DNA of 64,000 nt from an uncultured Desulfobacteraceae bacterium (GTDB taxonomy: Bacteria; Desulfobacterota; Desulfobacteria; Desulfobacterales; UBA5852): positions 1-64,000 of the forward strand of contig CAJXSL010000015.1 in the NCBI GenBank assembly GCA_913060875.1, given 5' to 3'. A program made the position numbers and the translations under genes. Below the pieces are notes generated by a model. That model was not told the DNA's origin, searched no databases, and worked only from the letters and a program-made list of their open reading frames with translations. Shown piece by piece: positions 54,747-62,447 of the stretch; positions within the stretch are counted from its first letter, which is position 1; each line of letters begins with the position of its first letter.

Positions 54747-55805
54747 TCAGACAATCCGCAATTGGATATCGCCATCCGTTGGCAGCGTTAATATCTCGCC
54801 CACCCGGCAGGCTGCATGCACGCCGGATGCCCGCAGGGCATCGACAAGGGCATCCGCCGTCTCCCGCTCCACGGCGGCCAGCAGACCACCACTGGTCTGG
54901 GGGTCAAAAAGAATCTCCTGGTGCCGGGATGGCCAGTCGCCGTCCATCCTCAAATAATCCTGCACCATGCGCCGATTGTGGGGATTGACCCCCGTATTGA
55001 CGCCCCGCCGATACATTTCAAGGGCGTCCCTCATCACCGGCAGACGGTCCATATGAAGCACGATCGACACCTGGGAAGCCTGCGCCATTTCAAACGCATG
55101 CCCCGCCAGACCGAACCCGGTGACATCCGTGACCGCGTGCACCTCGAAACGTTGCAGCGTTTCACAAGCCACACGATTCAACGTGGTCAGGTGGGCGATA
55201 CATTCGGTCAGCGCTTCGCCGGATACCCACCCCTTGATATTGGCATTGAAAAGGACCCCGCTGCCGACGGGTTTGGTCAATACCAGCACGTCACCGCCGC
55301 GCGCCCCGGCATTGGTCCAGATCCTGTCCGGATGGACAATGCCGTTGACCGCCAGTCCGAACTTGGGTTCCTCGTCTTCGATGGTGTGTCCGCCCACCAG
55401 CACTGCTCCGGCTTCGGTAATTTTGGCCACGGCCCCGGCCACGATACCATGCAGAATTTCGGGTGCCAGTTTCTTGGAGGGAAAGGCCACCAGGTTTAAA
55501 CAGGTAAGCGGGCGCCCCCCCATGGCATAAATGTCACTGATGGCGTTGGCAGCGGCAATCTGGCCATAGGTGAACGGATCGTTGACCGGCGGGGTAATGA
55601 AATCCGCCGTGGCCACAAGCGCCATGTCATCCGATAGCCGGTAGACGCCGGCATCATCACTGGTATGGAAACCCACCAGGAGATTGGGGTCTGCAACCTG
55701 AGGAAGTTGCCGGAGTAAGTCGCCGAGCCCGACCGGGTCGATTTTGGCCGCTCACCCGCAGGTTTTGGAAAGACTCATCAAGGTCGGTTTCTGAAACAGT
55801 TTCAT
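54747..55805 (-). CDS. selD: selenide, water dikinase SelD, selenocysteine-containing (TGA recoded)
   Basis: SelD makes selenophosphate from selenide and ATP, the selenium donor for selenocysteine and selenouridine. The gene starts at ATG 55805 and runs 352 residues, the usual length, only if TGA at 55752-55754 is read as selenocysteine 18. The N-terminus then reads MKLFQKPTLMSLSKTCG, Sec, AAKIDP. Sec18 and Lys21 sit exactly where E. coli has Cys17 and Lys20. The rest is intact: GFHTSDDAGVYRL, ATADFITPPVNDPF, GGHTIEDEEPKFG, DVTGFGLAGHAFEM and FDPQTSGGLL. A plain stop-to-stop reading begins at the GTG at 55676 and loses the catalytic part. A SECIS hairpin follows the TGA. The product helps make itself. 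Confidence 0.93.
55719..55754 (-). promoter_or_regulatory. bacterial SECIS element in selD
   Basis: Seventeen nucleotides after the UGA (55752-55754), CCC and GGG close a tetraloop GGUC (55734-55731 on the minus strand). A lower stem UCG/CGA (55741-55739 with 55722-55720) extends it. A G at the loop start and this distance fit bacterial SECIS rules. The GGUC loop is the same as I recall for E. coli fdhF, which binds SelB. Confidence 0.8.
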
Positions 55806-55840
55806 GGCGATTCCCGTTTTCCTGAATTCTGGGCACTAGA

Positions 55841-55987
55841 TAGTGTTCGTCCAGAGATGGTAGATTTGGGTTCCGAGCAAGGCCTGAGCGATTTGGAAAC
55901 CGCAGGAATAGTGGACTATTTCGAGGATTTCAAAAGAGCGAAAACGCCGCTCGGGACCAAAAGATGCCATTTATGGATGGGCACTAA
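55841..55987. mobile_element. MITE-like inverted-repeat element, copy 2
   Basis: A 147-bp element with about 38-bp imperfect terminal inverted repeats: left end TAGTGTTCGTCCAGAGATGG, right end CCATTTATGGATGGGCACTA. It matches copy 1 (42695-42907) along both ends and the right half but lacks the central insertion. It starts 36 bp before selD and ends one base beyond the stop codon of the C_GCAxxG gene, so it separates two genes that probably form a unit. TA at each end suggests TA target duplication. Confidence 0.82.
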
Positions 55988-56542
55988 CTAACGCCCGAAT
56001 GTGCCGAACAGTTTCCTTATTTCAGCGGTTACGCGGTGATCGTTCTGCTGCAGATAGGCCCAATTCGCACTTTCCAACATCTCCGGCTTGCGGTCAAGCA
56101 CAATGGCGGCCGCCATTTGTGCGGCCTGGCCCGTCAGTTGGGCGCAGTGCTGAAAATGCGAACGCGATCCGTAAACCAGCGCCTTGGTCAACACGCGGCA
56201 GCAGGTTGCTTTGTAGGCCGCTTTGAACTGGTCGTGCAGTTCCGCTGCGGCCTGGCGTACGAGTTCACCGTTGCGATACCCGGGGCCCTGGCGCCCCAGA
56301 AACAAACCCAGCGCCAAAGCGCCGCCATTCAGGGCGCCGCACAGGCAGCCCCGCCGACCGAGGCCTTCCGGCAGGGCCGAAGCCAGCCTGATGGCCATGT
56401 CGGGCGCCAGCTCACCACCGAGGCCCTGGTTCAAAACCGTTAGCACGGCTTCGGCACACTGAAGTTGCCGGGTCATGAACAGGTTCTCGGCGCGACGTTG
56501 GATATCATCCAAAAGCGACCTTGTTTTCGAGCATTCGTTCAT
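55988..56542 (-). CDS. C_GCAxxG_C_C family redox protein
   Basis: A small cysteine-rich protein (184 residues from MNECSKTRSLLDD; frames to 56581 and 56593 are also open and no ribosome site decides). The family pattern is clear: QCAEAVLTVL with the first Cys, RGCLCGALNGGALALG for the GCxxG part, and ATCCRVL for the paired Cys. Later Cys lies in HCAQ. In other genomes a selenocysteine can replace one of these cysteines; here all are Cys. The function is unproven, probably redox or metal related. The neighbour selD makes a selenium link plausible (inference). Confidence 0.8.
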   Translation of the reverse strand: MNECSKTRSLLDDIQRRAENLFMTRQLQCAEAVLTVLNQGLGGELAPDMAIRLASALPEGLGRRGCLCGALNGGALALGLFLGRQGPGYRNGELVRQAAAELHDQFKAAYKATCCRVLTKALVYGSRSHFQHCAQLTGQAAQMAAAIVLDRKPEMLESANWAYLQQNDHRVTAEIRKLFGTFGR

Positions 56543-56777
56543 CGGTATGATCCGTGCTTTGGAATTCTTTCTAGGATTCATCGTTAGTCCCATGATGCCA
56601 AGTTATATAGGGTCCGTTCATAAATAGTAGAATACGCGCTGATAGGCCAATCCATTATATTAATCACACTTGAGGCGATAAAAAGCTTTTTTCAATACAA
56701 CAAACTTGCCGGGCGCAAAAACCGTCCCCCAGGGATGATGAAGGATAATTTCTCACGCCCCCACCCATAGACAAACA

Positions 56778-56806
56778 TTTACGGATGCCGGTGTTTTTAG
56801 TATGGT
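56778..56806 (+). promoter_or_regulatory. predicted promoter of the double-HTH gene
   Basis: TTTACG (56778-56783) and TATGGT (56801-56806) are 17 nt apart, each matching consensus at 4 of 6 bases. The rest of the 56594-56920 gap shows no gene. Confidence 0.45.
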
Positions 56807-56813
56807 GCCTCCA

Positions 56814-56855
56814 GTCCGGGACAAGACTGCGGCCATAAAAAACGACGTCCCGGAC
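56814..56855. repeat. inverted repeat GTCCGGGAC / GTCCCGGAC downstream of that promoter
   Basis: Perfect 9-bp arms at 56814-56822 and 56847-56855 with a 24-nt spacer, lying in the predicted 5' leader of the double-HTH gene. It could be an operator pair or an mRNA hairpin for control of that gene. Confidence 0.5.
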
Positions 56856-56920
56856 ATCGACCGACATGGAAAGGGGGCCGTCCGCCCTGAAACGACATCT
56901 ATCCTGAAAGGACAAACCCC

Positions 56921-57319
56921 ATGGGACAGCAAGACAACCTTCTCACCGCCAAGGAGTTTGCAGCGCAATCCGGTTTGACCGTTAACCAGGTGACCAAAAT
57001 GCTGCGCGCCGAAAAGATTAAAGGACAAAAGCAGTCCGGAAAATGGATGATCCCTGCCAGCGAGTTGACATCCAGTGACAGCCAGCCGCCCGCGGCCAAG
57101 CCCGCGCAAGCGCCCGCCCCGAAACCGGCCCCATCGCCCGGTGCGTCGCAGACCTACTCGGTGCCTGAATTCAGCGCCAAGACCTATCTGACGGAAACCG
57201 GCGTACTCCGATGGCTGAAGCAGGGACGCCTGCAGGGGAACCAAACTTCCGACGGCCAATGGCAGGTGGATGCCGCCAGCCTGGAACTGCCCGCTGTTCA
57301 GCATCTCCTGCGATCCTGA
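56921..57319 (+). CDS. double excisionase-like HTH protein with Pro/Ala linker
   Basis: A 132-residue protein with two copies of a MerR/excisionase-like winged helix: residues 7-49 (LLTAKEFAAQSGLTVNQVTKML, then KWMIPASEL) and about 84-128 (YSVPEFSAKTYLTETGVLRWL, then QWQVDAASLEL). A Pro/Ala/Lys linker (about 54-80, PKPAPSPGAS) joins them. Single domains of this type bind DNA in excision or as regulators; two on one chain suggest binding to paired sites. No prophage or integrase lies nearby. AAGGA lies 8 nt before the ATG. Confidence 0.78.
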   Translation: MGQQDNLLTAKEFAAQSGLTVNQVTKMLRAEKIKGQKQSGKWMIPASELTSSDSQPPAAKPAQAPAPKPAPSPGASQTYSVPEFSAKTYLTETGVLRWLKQGRLQGNQTSDGQWQVDAASLELPAVQHLLRS

Positions 57320-57336
57320 AAAGCGACCCTAAGGCC

Positions 57337-58635
57337 ATGGATACCCCCATGAACGGCAAGGATATTGGCGCCTATCTGCGGCCCCGCGTGCTCGAACGCT
57401 TTCTGCGATATGTCCAGGTGGACACCAGTGCCGACCCGGATTCCGGGCAACACCCTTCCTCTCCGGGGCAACTGGAACTGGGGACCCGTCTGGCCGCCGA
57501 ATTGCGGTCCCTGGGCCTCCGGGACGTCGAACAGGATGCCTACGGCTATGTCTATGCGGTCCTGCCGGGCCGCCGATCCCGGTCCCCGATGGCCCTGACC
57601 TTCTGTGCCCATTTGGACACCTCGCCATCGGTTTCAGGCACCCATGTCCGACCGATCGTCCACCAGGGCTATGACGGCGGCGCGATAGGCTTTGAAGATG
57701 ATCCGAATCTGTATCTCACCCCCGGGGATTCGCCCGAACTGCTCAAATTCAAGGGAGATGACATCATTACCGCAGCCGGGAGGACATTGCTGGGCGCCGA
57801 TGACAAAGCCGGCCTGGCCGCCATCATGACCGCTCTGGAAGCCCTTGTCCACTGGACGGAGTGGCCGCACCCGGAATTGCGGATTGTGTTCACCCCCGAC
57901 GAAGAGATTGGTCAGGGAACCGACCTTATCCAACGCGGTCGACTGGGCGACATCGGCTACACCATCGACGGCGGGGAGATGGGGGAGTTGGAAACCGAAT
58001 GTTTTCATGCCCTCAAAGCGGTTCTGGTGTTTCATGGGATGAACGTCCACCCGGGCTATGCCAAAAACCGGATGATCAACGCGGCGGCCATGGCCGCCCG
58101 GTTCGTGGCGGCCCTACCCGCTGCGGAAACACCCGAACACACCGAAAAACGCGAGGGTTTTTTCCATCTCACGGCCTTGGACGGCAACGAGAGCCGGGCC
58201 ACGGCCGAAATGATTCTGCGGGATTTCGATGCGGATCGCAATCACCGGCGGACGGACCTGTTGCGGCAGTTGGGGACCGCTTTTCAAACCGCCAACCCCG
58301 GCCTGGGCATCGATATCAACGTCTCCGAACAGTACCGCAACATGAAAGAGGTTCTGGACCGCTATCCCGATGTGGTTGGCAAAGGGCAGGAAGCCATCCG
58401 GGCGGCGGGATTGGCGGTCATCACCAAGGCCATCCGGGGGGGTACGGACGGCGCCCAACTCTGTTTCATGGGAGTGCCGACCCCGAATCTTTTTGCCGGC
58501 GGTTTGCTTTTCCACAGTCGCAAGGAATGGATCCCGGTAACGGCGCTCACCAAGAGCGCCCAGGTGATCATGGAACTCTGCCGCCTGTGGGCCGCCGATT
58601 CAGGACGGGCCGGAACGACGCCGGGAAAGGACTAG
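57337..58635 (+). CDS. pepT: peptidase T (tripeptide aminopeptidase, M20B)
   Basis: A 432-residue cytoplasmic zinc aminopeptidase from the ATG at 57337 (MDTPMNGKDIG). Zinc and catalytic motifs of the M20 family are present: FCAHLDTSPS, LLGADDKAGLA, FTPDEEIGQG, and the Asp in YTIDGGEMGE. The C-terminal GGTDGAQL completes the site. It removes N-terminal residues from tripeptides. A longer frame starting inside the double-HTH gene is unlikely. The gene is 17 bp after that HTH gene and just before an ammonia-lyase, suggesting peptide and amino-acid catabolism. Confidence 0.93.
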   Translation: MDTPMNGKDIGAYLRPRVLERFLRYVQVDTSADPDSGQHPSSPGQLELGTRLAAELRSLGLRDVEQDAYGYVYAVLPGRRSRSPMALTFCAHLDTSPSVSGTHVRPIVHQGYDGGAIGFEDDPNLYLTPGDSPELLKFKGDDIITAAGRTLLGADDKAGLAAIMTALEALVHWTEWPHPELRIVFTPDEEIGQGTDLIQRGRLGDIGYTIDGGEMGELETECFHALKAVLVFHGMNVHPGYAKNRMINAAAMAARFVAALPAAETPEHTEKREGFFHLTALDGNESRATAEMILRDFDADRNHRRTDLLRQLGTAFQTANPGLGIDINVSEQYRNMKEVLDRYPDVVGKGQEAIRAAGLAVITKAIRGGTDGAQLCFMGVPTPNLFAGGLLFHSRKEWIPVTALTKSAQVIMELCRLWAADSGRAGTTPGKD

Positions 58636-58636
58636 C

Positions 58637-59860
58637 GTGAAGCCGTTACCCGGACGGATGAAATGGTTCACCAATTCCCGCGCCCGGGAAACGTCCGCCA
58701 ACGCCCCGGACACGCCTTGGGCATCACCGGAAGCGGTGGCAAGGGTGGGCCGGTTTCATCGCAGCATGCCCGTTTACCAGCCGACCCCGCTGGTTTCTCT
58801 CAACACGCTGGCCCGCAGGATGGGCCTCGGCGGTATCTGGGTGAAGGACGAATCCCAACGCTTCGGGCTGAAGGCCTTCAAAGCGCTGGGCGCATCCTAC
58901 GCTGTCTGCGCGACACTGGCCGCGCGCCTGGAAATGCCGCCGCCGCTGAATTTCATGGATTTCATACGACCGGATCTTCATCCACGCCTGTCGGCATACA
59001 CCCTTGTCGCGGCTTCCGACGGCAACCATGGTGCCGCCGTGGCCTGGATGGCGGCCCGACTTGGCTGCAGTTGCCGGGTCTTTCTGCCCGGCGGCACAAC
59101 CATTGGCCGGTTGGAGGCCATTCGTGATTTCGGCGGAGATGCGGTGGTCATCGACGGCAATTACGACGATGCCGTACGAAAGGCCGCCCGGGATGCCCAT
59201 GACCGGGGCGGCATCCTCGTTCAGGACACGGCCTGGGAAGGCTACACGGATATTCCCAGACGCGTCATGCAGGGTTATCTGACCCTGTTTGACGAAGCAT
59301 TGGCCCAGATGGCACCGGTCATGCCCACCCATATTTTCGTGCCGTGCGGGGTGGGGGCCCTGGCCGCCTCTCTCCAGGCCTATCTGGTGGAACGTTTTGG
59401 CCGCGACCGGCCGGTCCTGGTGGCGGTCGAGGCCGCTGCGGCCGATTGCTATTATCGCTCTATGGTGGCCGGCGGTCGCCGGATCATTCCCGTCGAGGGC
59501 AAGCTGGCCACCTGCATGGCCGGATTGGCCTGCGGCGAACCCACGCAACCGGGCTGGACAATCTTGCGCCACTACGCCGATGGATTTGCTAGCTGCGACG
59601 ACGCTTTGGCCCGCCACGGCATGTTGCGGCTGGCCTTTCCGCTGCCGCCCGACCCGCCCATCGAATCCGGTGAATGCGGTGCCGTCGCCCTGGGGTGCCT
59701 GTGTTATCTGATGGAAAGCGAAGATGCCCGGGACTGGCAGAAGCAAATCGGGCTGCAGGCCGCCTCCCGTATCCTGCTGTTTTCGACGGAGGGGGCCACG
59801 GATCCCGCATCCTACCGAAAACTCCTCCATCAGGCCGCCGACATCCCCCTTGGAGCGTGA
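58637..59860 (+). CDS. dpaL: diaminopropionate ammonia-lyase
   Basis: A 407-residue fold-type II PLP enzyme. The lysine lies in RFGLKAFKALGASYAV, then ASDGNHGAAVAWMAARLG, VQDTAWEGYTDIPRRVMQGY and the PLP phosphate loop PCGVGALAASL. These are the hallmarks of the DpaL/YgeX group, which splits 2,3-diaminopropionate into pyruvate and ammonia. The GTG start at 58637 has GGAAAGGA upstream and begins one base after the pepT stop; Met8 is an alternative start. Coupling to pepT suggests use of peptide-derived amino acids. Confidence 0.88.
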   Translation: MKPLPGRMKWFTNSRARETSANAPDTPWASPEAVARVGRFHRSMPVYQPTPLVSLNTLARRMGLGGIWVKDESQRFGLKAFKALGASYAVCATLAARLEMPPPLNFMDFIRPDLHPRLSAYTLVAASDGNHGAAVAWMAARLGCSCRVFLPGGTTIGRLEAIRDFGGDAVVIDGNYDDAVRKAARDAHDRGGILVQDTAWEGYTDIPRRVMQGYLTLFDEALAQMAPVMPTHIFVPCGVGALAASLQAYLVERFGRDRPVLVAVEAAAADCYYRSMVAGGRRIIPVEGKLATCMAGLACGEPTQPGWTILRHYADGFASCDDALARHGMLRLAFPLPPDPPIESGECGAVALGCLCYLMESEDARDWQKQIGLQAASRILLFSTEGATDPASYRKLLHQAADIPLGA

Positions 59861-59922
59861 TGCCGGCCAAACGACCGTCAACCTTTTAGGATCGCCCATC
59901 AGGGAGGGCACGCCTTGCGGCC

Positions 59923-61281
59923 ATGACCACCCAATCCCCCCCATCACCGTTTGCCATTCCCGATGTGCGGCGCTTCATTGCCTTTCGGGTATGCTTCAAT
60001 GCCCGTTTCTACTATCCGGTCTTTGCCGTCCTTTTTCTCGATTTCGGCCTGACATTGGAACAATTTGCCGTACTGAATGCCGTCTGGGCCGCTACCATCG
60101 TATTACTGGAGGTGCCCTCCGGCGCCCTGGCGGATCTTATCGGTCGACGCAATCTGCTGGTCGTCGCCGGTCTGCTGATGGTCGTTGAAATCACCCTGTT
60201 GTGCCTGGCCCCCCGGGGACCGGGCCCGTTCCTCTTTGCCATTTTCCTGGCCAACCGGGTATTGAGCGGCATGGCCGAGGCCGCTGCCAGCGGTGCGGAC
60301 GAAGCCCTGGCCTATGATGCCTTGAAACGCCACGGGTGCGCCGAGAGTTGGGGACGCGTGCTCGAACGGCAAATGCGCTACCAGTCCCTGGGCTATGTCA
60401 TGGCCATGAGTGTCGGGGCCGCCGTTTATGATCCTGATTGGCTCAATCGCATCATGAACGCCATAGGGCTGAGCGCGCGATTCACACCGGAGGTCACCCT
60501 GCGGTTGCCACTGGTCCTGACCTTGGTCATGGCCTTAGCCGCCTTCATTCAAACCCTGGGGATGAAGGACATCGAATTCGAAACCCAAAGGACCGAAAAC
60601 CGGCTGGACGGCCGTCCCCCCTCCCTCGCCCAGGCCTTCCGTCTGACACTTCAGGCCGGCCGCTGGATCATGCAAACGCCCATGGCCCTGTGCGTCATTC
60701 TGGCCGGCATGCTCTTCGACCATGTCATCCGGGTGGTGATAACCCTGAACAGCCAGTACCTGCGCGCCATCCAATATCCGGAAGCCAGTTTCGGCCTGAT
60801 CGGCTCGGGGCTGGCCCTGATGGGTGTCTTCATTCCCAAAATCGCCGAAAAGATGGATGCCCGCTTCCAACCGGTATCCAATTTTCTGGGAGTGGCTCTT
60901 TTGGCGATTCTAGGCCTGACCGGTATTGCTTTCTTCTGGCCCTATTGGGGCCTTTTGCCGGTGGCGATGCTTTCCGGGGTCATGATGTTGACGCATTTTT
61001 TCTCCAGCCGCTATCTCAACCGGATAACCGCTTCCGAACAGCGGGCCACCGTGCTGAGCTTCAAGGGCCTGTCCTACAACCTGGCCTACGGGATTGCGGG
61101 TCTGCTCTACGCCCTGCTGCTGGCCCTGCTCCGCCGGCAGCCGGCCGTCGTGGGCGCCGCAGGGGGCAATGACCTGGAAGCCGTCGTTTTCGAACGCTCT
61201 TTCCTCTGCCTGCCGGGGTATTTTCTTCTGATGCTGGCTGTGTTAATTATATTTGCATGGCGCCAGGCTAAACATCATTAG
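59923..61281 (+). CDS. MFS transporter
   Basis: A 452-residue, 12-helix major facilitator. The loop 2-3 motif is GALADLIGRRNLLVVAG, and the central loop (about 195-225) is basic and soluble. The family is close to the DHA-like group with unknown substrates. It follows dpaL by 62 bp and could export or import an amino-acid-related compound (inference from position only). Confidence 0.85.
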   Translation: MTTQSPPSPFAIPDVRRFIAFRVCFNARFYYPVFAVLFLDFGLTLEQFAVLNAVWAATIVLLEVPSGALADLIGRRNLLVVAGLLMVVEITLLCLAPRGPGPFLFAIFLANRVLSGMAEAAASGADEALAYDALKRHGCAESWGRVLERQMRYQSLGYVMAMSVGAAVYDPDWLNRIMNAIGLSARFTPEVTLRLPLVLTLVMALAAFIQTLGMKDIEFETQRTENRLDGRPPSLAQAFRLTLQAGRWIMQTPMALCVILAGMLFDHVIRVVITLNSQYLRAIQYPEASFGLIGSGLALMGVFIPKIAEKMDARFQPVSNFLGVALLAILGLTGIAFFWPYWGLLPVAMLSGVMMLTHFFSSRYLNRITASEQRATVLSFKGLSYNLAYGIAGLLYALLLALLRRQPAVVGAAGGNDLEAVVFERSFLCLPGYFLLMLAVLIIFAWRQAKHH

Positions 61282-61308
61282 CAACCACGAATCTATGGGA
61301 CATGAGCC

Positions 61309-61512
61309 ATGAAACCGATACAGGTAAAAATCTTCTATGACGGTGGTCACATTCCTTCCGAACGTTTCGAGTCGATTATCACCAACCTCTCCAACAAGGT
61401 CAACGACTGGATGCAGAACCATCCCGACATTGAAATCCAGCAAATTCTCCAGTCCGAGTCCCAGGGCTCGGAAAATGCCTGGAACCTCACCCTGTCGATT
61501 TTCTATCGTTGA
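61309..61512 (+). CDS. small conserved-looking protein, unknown function
   Basis: A 67-residue soluble protein (MKPIQVKIFYDGGHIPSERF) that I do not recognise. It has an alternating pattern suggesting beta-alpha-beta: IQVKIFYD, a helix ESIITNLSNKVNDWMQNH, then IEIQQIL and NLTLSIFYR at the end. No Cys or catalytic motif stands out. It lies 27 bp after the MFS gene, with GGGACATGAG as weak ribosome site, and 8 bp before the next gene. It is probably part of one operon running to the PBP gene. Confidence 0.65.
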   Translation: MKPIQVKIFYDGGHIPSERFESIITNLSNKVNDWMQNHPDIEIQQILQSESQGSENAWNLTLSIFYR

Positions 61513-61520
61513 ATGGCATT

Positions 61521-62411
61521 ATGGACAGTTGGACCAACCCGCAAACGTTTAATGATTGGTTGAAACGCGTCTTCACGCTGCGGCCCGTCGCCCTGGTGCT
61601 GCTGCTCAGCCTTGCGGTGATCGCGGAGTTGCGGTTTGACTGGGCCGAACAAATTATCGGCCGCTATCTGGTCACCACCAATCAGTTTCGCCCCGAATCC
61701 GGCGCCATCTGGGAAAAAGGCCATCGCACCGAAGACGCCCGCCAGATACTCGAAAAAATCGTCACCGACAAACAGGCCGTGCAGCGGGAGGCCCGGGAAG
61801 CCCAAAATTTTACCCAGGTCGCCCAAACCCTCTCCCGGGGCATCGAGTTGATCATATCGGCGGACCATTTCCGCCAGCTTTACAACGAACTCCCCCCGGA
61901 ACTGGCGGCCGAACTGCTCTCCCCTTATGCCCTGGTCCGCATTGTCAGCGAGAATGAATGGGATCGCGCCTTTTTCGAACCTGAAGCCGGTGGCTTCAAC
62001 ATTTACTTCCTGAACAAAGACAACCGTGTCCTCAAACAATTGACCGTATCCGGGGACATGCTGGCCCGCATCGAACATGGCGAAACGCCGCGTGCCGATA
62101 CCCTGGGAAACCTGCCGCAGTTTGCCAACCGCATCTATCCTGCGGATCGCTTTTTCAGAGCCCTGGAAGCCGTTTCGGAAGACGTCCGTCGCCAGGGCGT
62201 TCCCTGGCCGGAAAATCTTTTGAAATCCCCGGGGCGGGTGGCGCGCGTGGCCATATCCGATGAGGTTCTATCAGGATATATCGAAATGGGGTTTGAAATC
62301 CAGGAAGCCGGCCGCACCCGGGTCATTCTTTTCCAGGGACGTGATTGGGCGGTGGCCCGCATACGCTCGGTTTTGGAAGGGGAAACCTTTGAAAAGCAGA
62401 TTACGTTTTGA
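61521..62411 (+). CDS. membrane-anchored protein of unknown function, upstream of a PBP1A gene
   Basis: A 296-residue protein from ATG 61521 (MDSWTNPQTFNDWLKR); a TTG start 12 bases earlier is less likely. One N-terminal TM helix (about 22-38, VALVLLLSLAVIAELRF) is followed by a coiled-coil region (about 70-105) and an alpha/beta domain (about 115-290) with NIYFLNKDNRVLKQLTVS, which resembles a sensor-like fold. No family is recognised. The gene lies 36 bp before a class A PBP, so a role in peptidoglycan synthesis control is a reasonable guess. Confidence 0.7.
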   Translation: MDSWTNPQTFNDWLKRVFTLRPVALVLLLSLAVIAELRFDWAEQIIGRYLVTTNQFRPESGAIWEKGHRTEDARQILEKIVTDKQAVQREAREAQNFTQVAQTLSRGIELIISADHFRQLYNELPPELAAELLSPYALVRIVSENEWDRAFFEPEAGGFNIYFLNKDNRVLKQLTVSGDMLARIEHGETPRADTLGNLPQFANRIYPADRFFRALEAVSEDVRRQGVPWPENLLKSPGRVARVAISDEVLSGYIEMGFEIQEAGRTRVILFQGRDWAVARIRSVLEGETFEKQITF

Positions 62412-62447
62412 TGATATGAGCAGCCTTAACCTGGTGGTGATAACGGC

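Noticed and set aside
56596-56640. Partial resemblance to the MITE end (CCGTTCATAAATAG)
   Set aside because: Only a short A/T-rich match; no partner end or internal element sequence nearby.
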